Assembly (NCBI GenBank): GCA_013334745.1
Contig: JAAXWY010000017.1
Coordinates: forward strand, 1 to 40,000
DNA length: 40,000 bases
Direction: 5' to 3'
From: Coriobacteriia bacterium
GTDB taxonomy: Bacteria; Actinomycetota; Coriobacteriia; Anaerosomatales; JAAXUF01
The translations under genes and the position numbers were made by a program. Below the pieces are notes generated by a model. The model ran no database searches. It was not told the origin of the DNA and saw nothing but the letters and a program-made list of their open reading frames with translations. Below are positions 8,061 through 15,981 of the stretch, one piece after another; position 1 is the stretch's first letter; every line of letters starts with the position of its first letter.

Positions 8061-8897
8061 GTGGCGCGCGAGACCGACACGAACCTCGACGAACCCGTCG
8101 TGTCAGAAGGGCAGGCCAAGCGCGGCCGGTGGGTGCGAACCGTCCTACTGGTCGGCATTCCGCTGGCGCTTGTCGTCCTCATCGGGCTGCCCATCTTCTC
8201 CACGCTCCAGCCCGGCTACTACGAGCGCTATCCCGACATGCACGTCCGCATGGACAACTGGAGGGCCTCGACGCATGCGCGTGTCGGCTGTATCGGGTGC
8301 CACGTCAATCCGGGCGTCAAGGGTATTGCCACGTATGCCGCGCGCTCGATTCCCGACTTCTACGCGCAGCTGATCTTCGGTCCGCACGAGACGAACCTTC
8401 TTACGCCTCCCGACAAGACCGCGTGTCAGAAGTGCCACACCGGATTCCGGCAGGTGTCGCCGGCGGGGGACCTGCTGATCCCACACAGGGCTCACGTCCA
8501 AGTCCTCAACGTCAACTGCGTGGTCTGTCACAAGGATCTCGTGCACTCGGCCAACGACCAGGGCTTCAACCGACCTGAGATGAGCACCTGTCTCGATCTA
8601 TGCCATGACGGAGTCAAGGCGTCGAACACGTGCACCGACTGCCACACGCGTAAGCAGACCCCGGAAACCCACTCCCGGCCCGACTGGCTGAAGATTCACA
8701 GTGAGCAGGCGGCGACCGAGAAGTGCGGAGAGTGCCACGCCTATACGCCTGACTTCTGCGCCGACTGTCACAAGAAGCGTCCGGCCTCGCACAAGGGCAA
8801 CTGGAAGAAGGATCACCAGTTCCGGGCCAAGCAGCTCGGTAAGGGTTGCCTGGTGTGCCACGGCGGCGAGAAGTTCTGCAAGAAGTGCCACGACTGA
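8061..8897 (+). CDS. Membrane-anchored 9-heme cytochrome with one CX3CH motif
   Basis: A 278-residue protein with one N-terminal helix (about 25-48). Motifs begin at residues 77, 122, 153, 177, 191, 222, 233, 263 and 273. The fourth is CLDLCH, a CX3CH site; the paralogue downstream has a normal CLKCH at the same place, which supports counting it as a heme site. The N-terminus keeps the NapC-like YPDM...W..STH pattern but lacks the first heme. GTG at 8061 directly follows the previous stop, with AAGGAG about ten bases upstream. It is a tandem duplicate of the next gene: both share IPHRAHV, the CHDGVKA segment and the RPASH segment. Confidence 0.86.
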   Translation: MARETDTNLDEPVVSEGQAKRGRWVRTVLLVGIPLALVVLIGLPIFSTLQPGYYERYPDMHVRMDNWRASTHARVGCIGCHVNPGVKGIATYAARSIPDFYAQLIFGPHETNLLTPPDKTACQKCHTGFRQVSPAGDLLIPHRAHVQVLNVNCVVCHKDLVHSANDQGFNRPEMSTCLDLCHDGVKASNTCTDCHTRKQTPETHSRPDWLKIHSEQAATEKCGECHAYTPDFCADCHKKRPASHKGNWKKDHQFRAKQLGKGCLVCHGGEKFCKKCHD

Positions 8898-8933
8898 TGA
8901 TTCGCATGCGAACGCTCACTTGGAGGACCGAAC

Positions 8934-9803
8934 GTGTCTGACGAGAACCCACAGAAGCGCAGCTGGCGCGAGCGGCTCGGCAATGTCACGCCCGAGCGCC
9001 GCAAGCTGATCGTGCGCGTTGCTGTCGTGGTCGTACTGGTCACGGCACTCGCGATCGTTCCCGCGTACGTGGCGACCCGCCCGCAGTTCATGCAGCGCTA
9101 TGGTGGCATGTCGAAGCAGTACACCGCGTGGACGGAGTCCGTACACGCGCAGGTCGCTTGCCAGAGCTGTCACGTTCCTCCGGGTCGCGTCGCTCAGGGC
9201 GTGTACACAACGCGGATGCTCGGGGAGTTCTACCTCTCGCTGGTGATGCCTTCGCGGCAGCCGGCGCTGTTCAAGACCCCCACGAACGCCGCATGTCAGA
9301 GCTGCCACATCGACCTGCGGACGGTCTCACCCTCGGGAGATCTCAATATCCCTCATCGCGCACACGTCTCGGTGCTGAAGCTCAACTGCGTGCAGTGTCA
9401 CGACTACCTCGTGCATGAGAAGAACCCGGAAGGGACGCACACGCCCCGCATGGAGACGTGTCTGAAGTGCCACGATGGGGTGAAGGCGAAGAACGCGTGC
9501 TCCGCCTGCCATACGAACAAGAGTGTCCCCGAGAGTCACAAAGCCGCCGACTGGCTCGTCGTGCATGCATCGAAGCAGAAGCAGATCGACTGCGCTGAAT
9601 GCCACAAGTGGACCGAGAACTGGTGTGCGGAGTGCCACCAGCGCCGTCCGGCGTCGCATGGCAAGCGCTGGCGCACCGTGCACCGTGCGGCAGTTGATAA
9701 GCGCCGCAACTGTGAGGTCTGTCATGAAGGTGCATTCTGCGTCCGATGTCATGGAGAGGTGCCGAAGAGCAACTTCGATCCGGCGCTGACGATTGTCCAA
9801 TAG
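8934..9803 (+). CDS. Membrane-anchored 9-heme cytochrome, paralogue of the preceding gene
   Basis: A 289-residue protein with an N-terminal helix (about 25-46) and nine standard CXXCH motifs at residues 76, 121, 152, 176, 189, 220, 231, 260 and 269. Their order and spacing match the upstream cytochrome closely, so the two arose by tandem duplication. As there, the quinol-side first heme of NapC proteins is missing while the flanking pattern (YGGMSKQYTAWTESVH) remains. GTG at 8934 has TGGAGG five to ten bases upstream. Duplication with retained heme number suggests two parallel or consecutive electron carriers rather than one redundant copy. This is an inference. Confidence 0.87.
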   Translation: MSDENPQKRSWRERLGNVTPERRKLIVRVAVVVVLVTALAIVPAYVATRPQFMQRYGGMSKQYTAWTESVHAQVACQSCHVPPGRVAQGVYTTRMLGEFYLSLVMPSRQPALFKTPTNAACQSCHIDLRTVSPSGDLNIPHRAHVSVLKLNCVQCHDYLVHEKNPEGTHTPRMETCLKCHDGVKAKNACSACHTNKSVPESHKAADWLVVHASKQKQIDCAECHKWTENWCAECHQRRPASHGKRWRTVHRAAVDKRRNCEVCHEGAFCVRCHGEVPKSNFDPALTIVQ

Positions 9804-9815
9804 GGGGCCGGCGAG

Positions 9816-10445
9816 GTGACCGACGAGTTCGACGGCGATCACCACGACTACGGCGGGCCGGTGCCCGGCCCGAAGCGCCCCCTTCGCCCCCGGCGCTGGT
9901 TTTGGATGGTCTTCATCGGCGCGCTGCTCGTGGGCTTCGGAGTCCCGGTCGCGCTGACGTACTCGCCTCAGGCGTGCCACTCGTGTCACGAGATGGACGA
10001 GTATTACGAGAGTTGGAGCGTCTCGTCACATCGTGCGGCAGCACCCACTTGCCTCTCATGTCATGCGAGGCCCGGAATCACCGGACTTGTCGTCTACGAG
10101 CTTGGCTTCTGGCGTGAGATCGCCGCGTCGGTTTCGGGGCGTCCCCTCGACTCATCGGGTTCGGCCGCGCTCGACGTCGCGTCCTGCGAGCGCACGGGAT
10201 GCCATTCGATGAACCGACAGGCCTCCAACTCGGGCAATCTGCGAATCAACCATCGCTTGCACGTATCAGAGCAGAGGATCCCGTGCTCCACGTGCCACGC
10301 CGGTGCCGTACACAAGGGCGTGCACGGTCGCGAGATCCTGCCTGGGATGGGCGTATGCGAGGAGTGTCATCGGGACAAGCTTGCTGACTGCGGGTACTGC
10401 CACGTGGGCACTGCGTTCCGGGCTACGGGAGCGGCGCATCCGTAG
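9816..10445 (+). CDS. Membrane-anchored 6-heme NapC/NrfH-type cytochrome
   Basis: A 209-residue protein with one membrane helix (about 28-48) after a His/Asp/Pro-rich N-terminus. Heme motifs start at residues 54, 79, 124, 157, 181 and 192. The first is CHSCHEM, with the Met that ligates the quinol-side heme in NrfH/NapC proteins, followed by YYESWSVSSH. The third is CERTGCH, a CX4CH site. Of the cytochromes in this operon only this one keeps the NapC-type first heme, so it is the best candidate for direct menaquinol oxidation. GTG at 9816 is preceded by a purine-rich stretch. It is the last cytochrome of the operon; a weak 6-bp hairpin (10450-10467) follows. Confidence 0.85.
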   Translation: MTDEFDGDHHDYGGPVPGPKRPLRPRRWFWMVFIGALLVGFGVPVALTYSPQACHSCHEMDEYYESWSVSSHRAAAPTCLSCHARPGITGLVVYELGFWREIAASVSGRPLDSSGSAALDVASCERTGCHSMNRQASNSGNLRINHRLHVSEQRIPCSTCHAGAVHKGVHGREILPGMGVCEECHRDKLADCGYCHVGTAFRATGAAHP

Positions 10446-10513
10446 AGCCCTCGGCAAGGCGGCCGAGTATAGGTATTCTCAGACGAGAACGAGAGCAACC
10501 ATCGGGGAGTGAC

Positions 10514-11200
10514 ATGGCTGTCGAACGGATTCTGGTCGTCGATGACGAGGAGTCGATCCTCAAGGTCGTTGACTACGCGCTCTCTCAGGCCGGCTATGAG
10601 GTTCATACAGCGGGCGACGCGGCCGGCGGGGAGTTCATCTTCTCGCAAGTCAAGCCCGACCTCGTCATCTTGGACGTCATGCTCCCTGGCAAGTCAGGAC
10701 TCGACATCGCTCGCGATCTTCGCGCCGAGTCCAACGTTCCGATCATCATGCTCTCGGCGCGCGGGGACGAGGTCGACCGGATTCTCGGGCTCGAGTTCGG
10801 TGCCGACGACTACGTGACCAAGCCGTTCTCGCCGCGCGAGCTCGTGAGCAGGGTCAAGGCCATACTCCGCCGGGCAAGCAGCGCTCCGGACGAGAAGGCC
10901 AGCATTCTCGTGGGCGAGTTGCAGGTCGATACACTCTCACGGCAGGTGAAGCTGCGCGAAGAAGCGGTTCACCTGACGAGTTCCGAGTACGGCATCCTGC
11001 TGCATCTCGCTCGTCATCCCGGCACCGCATTCTCTCGGCAGGCGATCCTGACCGCTCTGTGGGACGAGTCGCCGGTAGGGGATGAGCGGGCCATCGACGT
11101 CCACATCCACAACATTCGCGAGAAGATCGAGGTCGATCCCAAGAATCCCGAGTACATCCTCACCGTGCGTGGGTTCGGCTACCGCCTGAGGGAGTCGTAG
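10514..11200 (+). CDS. OmpR/PhoB-family response regulator
   Basis: A 228-residue two-domain regulator. The receiver domain (1-118) has the acid pair D10/D11, phospho-acceptor D54, S81 and K103. The C-terminal winged-helix DNA-binding domain (about 130-226) ends in the typical TVRGFGYRL. GGGGAG precedes the ATG. The kinase gene begins five bases after its stop, forming a pair. A TATAGG or TATTCT hexamer at 10468-10479 might give it its own promoter; otherwise it is read through from the cytochrome operon. Proteins of this class bind direct repeats with 11-bp phasing, exactly the pattern of promoters A, B and C around it, so control of the cytochrome genes is likely. The closest general family looks PhoP/PhoB-like, but the signal is not known. 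Confidence 0.93.
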   Translation: MAVERILVVDDEESILKVVDYALSQAGYEVHTAGDAAGGEFIFSQVKPDLVILDVMLPGKSGLDIARDLRAESNVPIIMLSARGDEVDRILGLEFGADDYVTKPFSPRELVSRVKAILRRASSAPDEKASILVGELQVDTLSRQVKLREEAVHLTSSEYGILLHLARHPGTAFSRQAILTALWDESPVGDERAIDVHIHNIREKIEVDPKNPEYILTVRGFGYRLRES

Positions 11201-11205
11201 GCCCT

Positions 11206-12963
11206 GTGGCCAAGCGCGTCAGGGCATCCTTCCGCTTCTGGCAGACCGAGCTGTTCATCGTCGTCATCGTCGTTGCGATCCTCATCCTGTCCGGGTCACT
11301 GTCCGTCGGTCTGAAGAACACGCTCACCGAGATGGGCAAGACCAACGAGCTGCGCAACGCGTCCTCGCTCGCGCAGCGGCTCGAACCCGACTTTCCCGTC
11401 ACCGTCGAGAGTCTGGACCGCATTCGAGCCAGCGTGGCGGAGTACCGCAGCATCTACGACGCGGGCATCTGGGTGTATGACAAGGGCGGACTGCTGCTCG
11501 ACTCCTCCTACGACACCAGCCCGTCTCCCGAGGCGCTCGACGTCGCGAGGATCGCGGGACTCGCGGATGTGGCGCCGTACGCAACGATGGACCTCAAGCC
11601 GGGCGGAATGGTGGTCGCCTCGCGCGTCATTCGAGGCCCTGCCGATGCACGCGAGGGTGTCGTGGTCACTGCGAGTTCGGTGGACAGTTCGCTGGCCATT
11701 CTCGGGGCAGTGCGTTCGCGGCTGTGGATCACCTTCTGGATCTCGCTCGTCATCGCCGGTCTGCTCGGCTTCACGTTCTCCGAGCTCATCAGCCGTCGGG
11801 TGCGTGCGATGTCGAAAGCGGCTGTCGCCATCGCTGCGGGCGACTTCGAGCAGCGCCTGCCCACCGGAGTTGCGCCCGACGAGATCTACGACCTCGCGGT
11901 CTCCTACAACCAGATGGCCGCGAAGCTCGGGGAGGCGTTCTCGGCGCTCAAGGAGCGGGAGCGCGAGATCGCAGCGGTCGTCGAGTCGATGGCCGAGGGC
12001 GTGGTCGCGTTTAACGCCGAGGGGACGGTGCGCGTCATCAACCCCGAAGCGGTCGCGCTTCTCGGCTTGCCGGACCGTCCGCTTGGCGAACCCGCCACCG
12101 CACTCACCGATGATCCGGCGGTGCTCGAGATCGTCGATGCGAGCCTAGGCGGCGCGGGGGCGGCAGCGACAGTGTGTCTTGGGGAGTTGACGGTGCTGCT
12201 GCACGGCGCCCCGCTTCTCGATGCGGATGGGTCGGTGGACGGAGCGGTGCTGCTGCTCTCCGACGTCACCGAGCGCCAGCGGGTCGAGGACGCCCAGCGC
12301 AGGTTCGTCGCCGACGCCAGCCACGAGATGCGTACGCCGATAGCAGCGCTCAAGGGCATTCTTGAGCTCCTCTCCGACGGCGCCAAGGACGACCCCGAAG
12401 TGCGCGACGACTTCATTCAGACCATGCATGCCGAGGTCGACAGACTCGGCCGACTCGTGGCAGACCTGCTCACGCTCGCGCAGCTCGAGGCCGGAAGCCT
12501 TGAGCCGGCGATGTCGCCGGTGCCGGTCGCATCGCTGTTCGGCGACGTCTGCGGCGTCATGGGCAACCTCGCCGAGCGTGCCGGGGTCAAGCTGTCGCTG
12601 GAGGCGCAGGGTGATCTTGAAGTTCTCGCCGACCGTGATCGCATCGTCCAGGTCCTGCTCGGCTTCGTGGACAATGCGCTCAAGCACTCGCCCAGTGGGT
12701 CGGTGGTACACCTGCGCGCGGAGCTTGTCGGCGGAGCTGTCCGACTCGCGGTCGCCGACGAGGGCACAGGCATCTCTGCCGATGAGATCTCGCAGGTGTT
12801 CGATCGGTTCTACCGGGCGGACAAGGCGCGCGCCGGCGGCCGCGGAGCCGGACTCGGGCTGGCGATAGCCAAGGAGATCGTCGAGTTCCACGGCTCGACC
12901 ATTACGGTCGAGTCCGCGCCGGGCACGGGGACCACATTCGGGTTCGACTTGCCGCTCGCCTAG
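11206..12963 (+). CDS. PhoR/WalK-like sensor histidine kinase
   Basis: A 585-residue membrane kinase paired with the preceding regulator. Order: membrane helix (about 14-36), an extracytoplasmic sensor of some 130 residues, second helix (about 172-192), HAMP (193-248), PAS (about 252-355), HisKA with the phospho-accepting H373 in ASHEMRTP, and the HATPase domain with the N box (DNALKH at 489-494), DEGTGI and GRGAGLGLAI. The sensor has no cysteine or heme motif, so it is not a heme-redox sensor by itself. The HAMP-PAS-HisKA order is that of PhoR and WalK. GTG at 11206 follows the regulator stop by five bases. What it senses is unknown; the genomic setting suggests a respiratory or phosphate-related cue. 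Confidence 0.92.
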   Translation: MAKRVRASFRFWQTELFIVVIVVAILILSGSLSVGLKNTLTEMGKTNELRNASSLAQRLEPDFPVTVESLDRIRASVAEYRSIYDAGIWVYDKGGLLLDSSYDTSPSPEALDVARIAGLADVAPYATMDLKPGGMVVASRVIRGPADAREGVVVTASSVDSSLAILGAVRSRLWITFWISLVIAGLLGFTFSELISRRVRAMSKAAVAIAAGDFEQRLPTGVAPDEIYDLAVSYNQMAAKLGEAFSALKEREREIAAVVESMAEGVVAFNAEGTVRVINPEAVALLGLPDRPLGEPATALTDDPAVLEIVDASLGGAGAAATVCLGELTVLLHGAPLLDADGSVDGAVLLLSDVTERQRVEDAQRRFVADASHEMRTPIAALKGILELLSDGAKDDPEVRDDFIQTMHAEVDRLGRLVADLLTLAQLEAGSLEPAMSPVPVASLFGDVCGVMGNLAERAGVKLSLEAQGDLEVLADRDRIVQVLLGFVDNALKHSPSGSVVHLRAELVGGAVRLAVADEGTGISADEISQVFDRFYRADKARAGGRGAGLGLAIAKEIVEFHGSTITVESAPGTGTTFGFDLPLA

Positions 12964-12986
12964 CGTGATCCCCCGCACACACAACC

Positions 12987-13040
12987 CTAACGTTTCCGAA
13001 ATCCCCCACGAACCACCCCGGTCGTGCGTGGGTCGATACT
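12987..13040 (+). promoter_or_regulatory. Promoter C: 11-bp direct repeats plus -10, before a membrane protein gene
   Basis: CTAACG (12987), GAAATC (12998) and CGAACC (13009) follow in 11-base steps, with the -10-like GATACT at 13035, 48 bases after the first repeat. This matches promoters A and B base for base in spacing. Expected transcription start is about 13047, with a leader near 52 bases. It lies directly downstream of the two-component gene pair. Confidence 0.6.
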
Positions 13041-13098
13041 CCACCTATCGGAACTGACGCGAGCGAGGCTCGCGCCGAGTGTGTGGAAGGAGACGAAG

Positions 13099-13680
13099 AT
13101 GTCGCTCATTCTCGTAGCAGTGCTGGTCATCGGAGGACTGGTCGGTGCGGCGGCTATCGTCGTCGGCGTTCCCGCTGTGCTCGGCCTTATCGCATTTGAC
13201 GCGGTCTCGACTCGCAAGGACTCGCGTGACGCTTCGCCGGCCACCGCGACCCCAAACATGGAGCGCGTCTCCATCGAGCGCGGCTTTGCACGCGCGTTCG
13301 TGATTGCAGGCGGGGCGTTCTGGGCCATCGCGATCTTCGCTGGCATGTACACGTTCCGTCGCGTAGACGTCGTCTACGCGGTGCTGGCAGCGTTCTTCCC
13401 GCTCGTCGCGGTGCTCGTGACCCTGGTCGTCGGCTGGTACTACGAGCGTGTTGCCGCAGCGATGCTGACCGCTGCTTCGCTGGCCGTCGTGGCATGGGGA
13501 GTCATCTATCAGTTCGAGATCGGTGTGTGGATGCTCGTCACACTCGCGCTCATCGGTCCGATGCTGACCGCTGCAAGCCTGTTCTGGGCGGCCCGACGCG
13601 AGCAGGATGCGTTCGAGCTGGCCCTGTCCCGCCGGCCCGAGCTCGCGGCGATCTCGTCGCGCAAGTCTGACGCGCTGTAG
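13099..13680 (+). CDS. Integral membrane protein of unknown function
   Basis: A 193-residue protein I do not recognise. It has about five hydrophobic segments (near 3-35, 67-87, 90-114, 119-138 and 140-168) and a charged, Ala/Ser-rich C-terminal tail. A short soluble loop after the first segment (about 36-62) is rich in Ser, Asp, Arg and Thr. GGAAGGAG upstream fixes the ATG at 13099 rather than the in-frame GTG at 13024. It is preceded by promoter C, which shares its design with the cytochrome promoters, and is followed by a terminator, so it is a single-gene unit probably in the same regulon. No cofactor motif is visible. Confidence 0.7.
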   Translation: MSLILVAVLVIGGLVGAAAIVVGVPAVLGLIAFDAVSTRKDSRDASPATATPNMERVSIERGFARAFVIAGGAFWAIAIFAGMYTFRRVDVVYAVLAAFFPLVAVLVTLVVGWYYERVAAAMLTAASLAVVAWGVIYQFEIGVWMLVTLALIGPMLTAASLFWAARREQDAFELALSRRPELAAISSRKSDAL

Positions 13681-13702
13681 CATCGGTACCTCACACGAAC
13701 AC

Positions 13703-13736
13703 CCGAGGGTCGCACTCGCGGCCCTCGGTTTCGTTT
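13703..13736 (+). terminator. Intrinsic terminator closing the respiratory island
   Basis: CCGAGGG (13703-13709) pairs with CCCTCGG (13722-13728), and the inner bases extend it to an 11-bp stem with one T-G wobble and an ACTC loop. TTTCGTTT follows. Confidence 0.85.
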
Positions 13737-13782
13737 GGGCGGCATCATCTGGGGCCTGCTCCGGCGCTCGCCGAACCGATGC

Positions 13783-13812
13783 TGGACATGCCCCTGCGGG
13801 GGCGGCTATACT
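13783..13812 (+). promoter_or_regulatory. Promoter of infC-rpmI-rplT
   Basis: TGGACA (13783) as -35 and TATACT (13807) as -10, 18 bases apart. Transcription from about 13819 gives an unusually long leader of roughly 255 bases before infC. Confidence 0.65.
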
Positions 13813-13972
13813 TCGCGAGCTAATCGAATACCGCTCACAAGCGGGACCCCGCCCACCCGGGCGCGACTGGTCCCCACCCTTCGGCGCCGGATGCGCAGCT
13901 GACTGGTCGATGCGAACGTACGAGTGACTCGGCGGGGCCCTGTGCCCGGCGATCGATTCCTCGGCGTTGTGT

Positions 13973-14013
13973 CTCCCGTCGGCCGAACCATCAGGCCACG
14001 GGAGTTTCTTGTT
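13973..14013 (+). promoter_or_regulatory. Terminator-like attenuator hairpin in the infC leader
   Basis: CTCCCGT (13973) and ACGGGAG (13998) form a 7-bp stem, with GGCC/GGCC continuing it inside and TTTCTTGTTT behind. It lies between the promoter at 13783 and the infC start at 14074, so it should interrupt transcription unless prevented. In Firmicutes the infC-rpmI-rplT leader is controlled by ribosomal protein L20 binding; whether this leader uses L20 is inference. The rest of the 13813-14073 leader is GC-rich and probably folded, but I could not assign an antiterminator by eye. Confidence 0.65.
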
Positions 14014-14073
14014 TCACAGGACTACACAGGGTCCGTCCGATACGGACCCGACGACGACGGAGGTGAGCTGCCT

Positions 14074-14661
<588 letters not shown>

Positions 14662-14673
14662 GAGGCAGCGCAC

Positions 14674-14871
14674 ATGCCGAAGATGAAGACTCACAAGGGT
14701 ACCGCCAAGCGGTTCCGCGTCACCGGCTCGGGCAAGATCATGCGCGGCAAGGCGTTCAAGAGCCACATCCTCGAGAAGAAGTCGCCGAAGCGTAAGCGCG
14801 GTTTCCGCCAGGAGACGGCCATATCGCCGGCCGACGCCAATGTCATCAAGAAGGGTCTGGGCATCGGCTAG
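14674..14871 (+). CDS. rpmI: 50S ribosomal protein L35 (bL35)
   Basis: A 65-residue, highly basic ribosomal protein with the family signature [14 protein letters not shown] at the start and KRGFRQ in the middle. GGAGG lies eight bases before the ATG, and infC ends 12 bases upstream, the universal infC-rpmI-rplT order. Confidence 0.97.
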   Translation: MPKMKTHKGTAKRFRVTGSGKIMRGKAFKSHILEKKSPKRKRGFRQETAISPADANVIKKGLGIG

Positions 14872-14925
14872 GCCGAACCGCCCCCGATTCCCCTCGACCA
14901 CAAGACCTCAAGGAGTGATTGATCC

Positions 14926-15279
14926 ATGCCTCGCGTGAAGCGCGCCGTATCGGCAAAGAAGAAGCGTCGCACAGTCCTGTCTCGTGCCAAGGGCTACTAC
15001 GGCAATAAGAGCCGTAGTTACCGCTCGGCCAAGGAGCAGACTCAGCATTCGCTGCAGTACGTATATCGTGACCGCCGCAACAAGAAGCGTGAGATCCGCC
15101 GCCTGTGGATCACCCGCATCAACGCCGGTGCCCGCCTCAATGGCGTTTCGTACTCGGTGTTCATGAATGGCCTGAAGAAGGCCGGTATCACCCTCGACCG
15201 CAAGGTGCTCTCGGATATGGCTATCAACGACGCCGCCGCGTTCGCCAAGCTCGTCGAGCTTGCGAAGGCCGCCGTCTAG
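14926..15279 (+). CDS. rplT: 50S ribosomal protein L20 (bL20)
   Basis: A 117-residue 23S rRNA-binding protein needed for early 50S assembly, of normal length, with the conserved MPRVKRAV start, the [11 protein letters not shown] stretch and [11 protein letters not shown]. An AAGGAG box precedes the ATG. In Firmicutes L20 represses its own operon through the infC leader, which fits the hairpin-bearing leader seen here at 13813-14073. A strong terminator follows 24 bases after the stop. Confidence 0.97.
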   Translation: MPRVKRAVSAKKKRRTVLSRAKGYYGNKSRSYRSAKEQTQHSLQYVYRDRRNKKREIRRLWITRINAGARLNGVSYSVFMNGLKKAGITLDRKVLSDMAINDAAAFAKLVELAKAAV

Positions 15280-15302
15280 GTCTTCAACAAAGAGAACTCA
15301 AT

Positions 15303-15342
15303 CGGAGCCCTGCTGCGTATTCGCAGCGGGGCTCCGTTGCAT
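15303..15342 (+). terminator. Strong intrinsic terminator after rplT
   Basis: A 15-bp stem (15303-15317 with 15322-15336, one T-G wobble) with a TATT loop, followed by TTGCATT. It closes the infC-rpmI-rplT operon. Confidence 0.9.
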
Positions 15343-15492
15343 TCAGGGCCGCCGATCCCGCGGGTTTGGATTCCGGTTAGCCGCGGTTTGGTCTCGTCGG
15401 CAACGATGTGTCAGGACGGCGAGGCGCCCGTCGTTCGCCACTACTGACCCGTGCCGTTCCCCCTCGGCGACACGACCAATCGAGGAGGAATC

Positions 15493-15981
15493 ATGTTCAA
15501 ACGAGCTCTGTTCGCAGCAATCGGGGCGACCACTGCGCTGGCGGTCGGCGCCGCTGGTGCCTACTTCACCGCACAGGTGCAAGTACCTGACTCCGTGATC
15601 CGTGCCGGCTCCGTCGCCATTTCGACCCTGCCCACCTCGTCTCCGCTCGCGGTGGAGGCGCTCGCGCCGGGCACGACCGAAGTGCGTCCCATGGCCGTCG
15701 TCAACGATGGCGCCATCGCGTCCGATGTCATCGTCACCGCGAAGAAGTCGGCCGGTATCACGGAGTTCTACGACGCGCTCGACTGCACTGTCACCTGCGG
15801 TGGAACGCCGCTGTACGCAGGCGATCTGGCGGCCCTTCGCACGCTCCCGCTCAGGCTCTCTCCCGGCGCACGGGGTGAGCTGCGGTTCGAGGTTGGGCTT
15901 CCGGCGTCTGTGGGCAACTCCTTGGCCGAGGACTACGCGAAGGTGTCGCTGTACGTCGACGCCGAGCAGGCGCACGAGTGA
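15493..15981 (+). CDS. Secreted TasA/camelysin-like protein with SipW-type signal
   Basis: A 162-residue exported protein. The N-terminus (FKRALFAAIG...GAAGAYFTAQ, to about residue 25) is the SipW-dependent signal type: a short hydrophobic run ending in G-A-Y-F-T. The mature part is beta-rich with two cysteines (CTVTC) that could form a disulphide, and looks like the TasA/camelysin fold seen in amyloid-like matrix or pilus-like fibres. GGAGGAAT directly upstream fixes the ATG at 15493; an earlier in-frame GTG at 15451 lacks one. The next gene, overlapping by GTGA, encodes the matching signal peptidase, which strongly supports the assignment. The family link is by motif and context only. Confidence 0.72.
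   Translation: MFKRALFAAIGATTALAVGAAGAYFTAQVQVPDSVIRAGSVAISTLPTSSPLAVEALAPGTTEVRPMAVVNDGAIASDVIVTAKKSAGITEFYDALDCTVTCGGTPLYAGDLAALRTLPLRLSPGARGELRFEVGLPASVGNSLAEDYAKVSLYVDAEQAHE

Noticed and set aside
3100-10445. Regularly spaced repeats suggesting a CRISPR or tandem DNA repeat
   Set aside because: The periodicity comes from TGC-CAC-type codons of heme motifs, not from identical repeats.
10450-10467. CTCGGC/GCCGAG hairpin between the last cytochrome and the response regulator as a terminator
   Set aside because: The stem is only 6 bp and no T-run follows, so I do not list it; readthrough into the regulator remains possible.
13924-14073. GTG-initiated extension of infC by 50 codons
   Set aside because: It would cross the leader terminator hairpin and lacks IF-3 similarity; the ATC at 14074 has a perfect ribosome site.
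15358-15392. Near-direct repeat (CCGCGGGTTTGG, CCGCGGTTTGG) before the TasA-like gene as an operator
   Set aside because: Two short GC-rich copies without a promoter context or another instance; too weak to claim.
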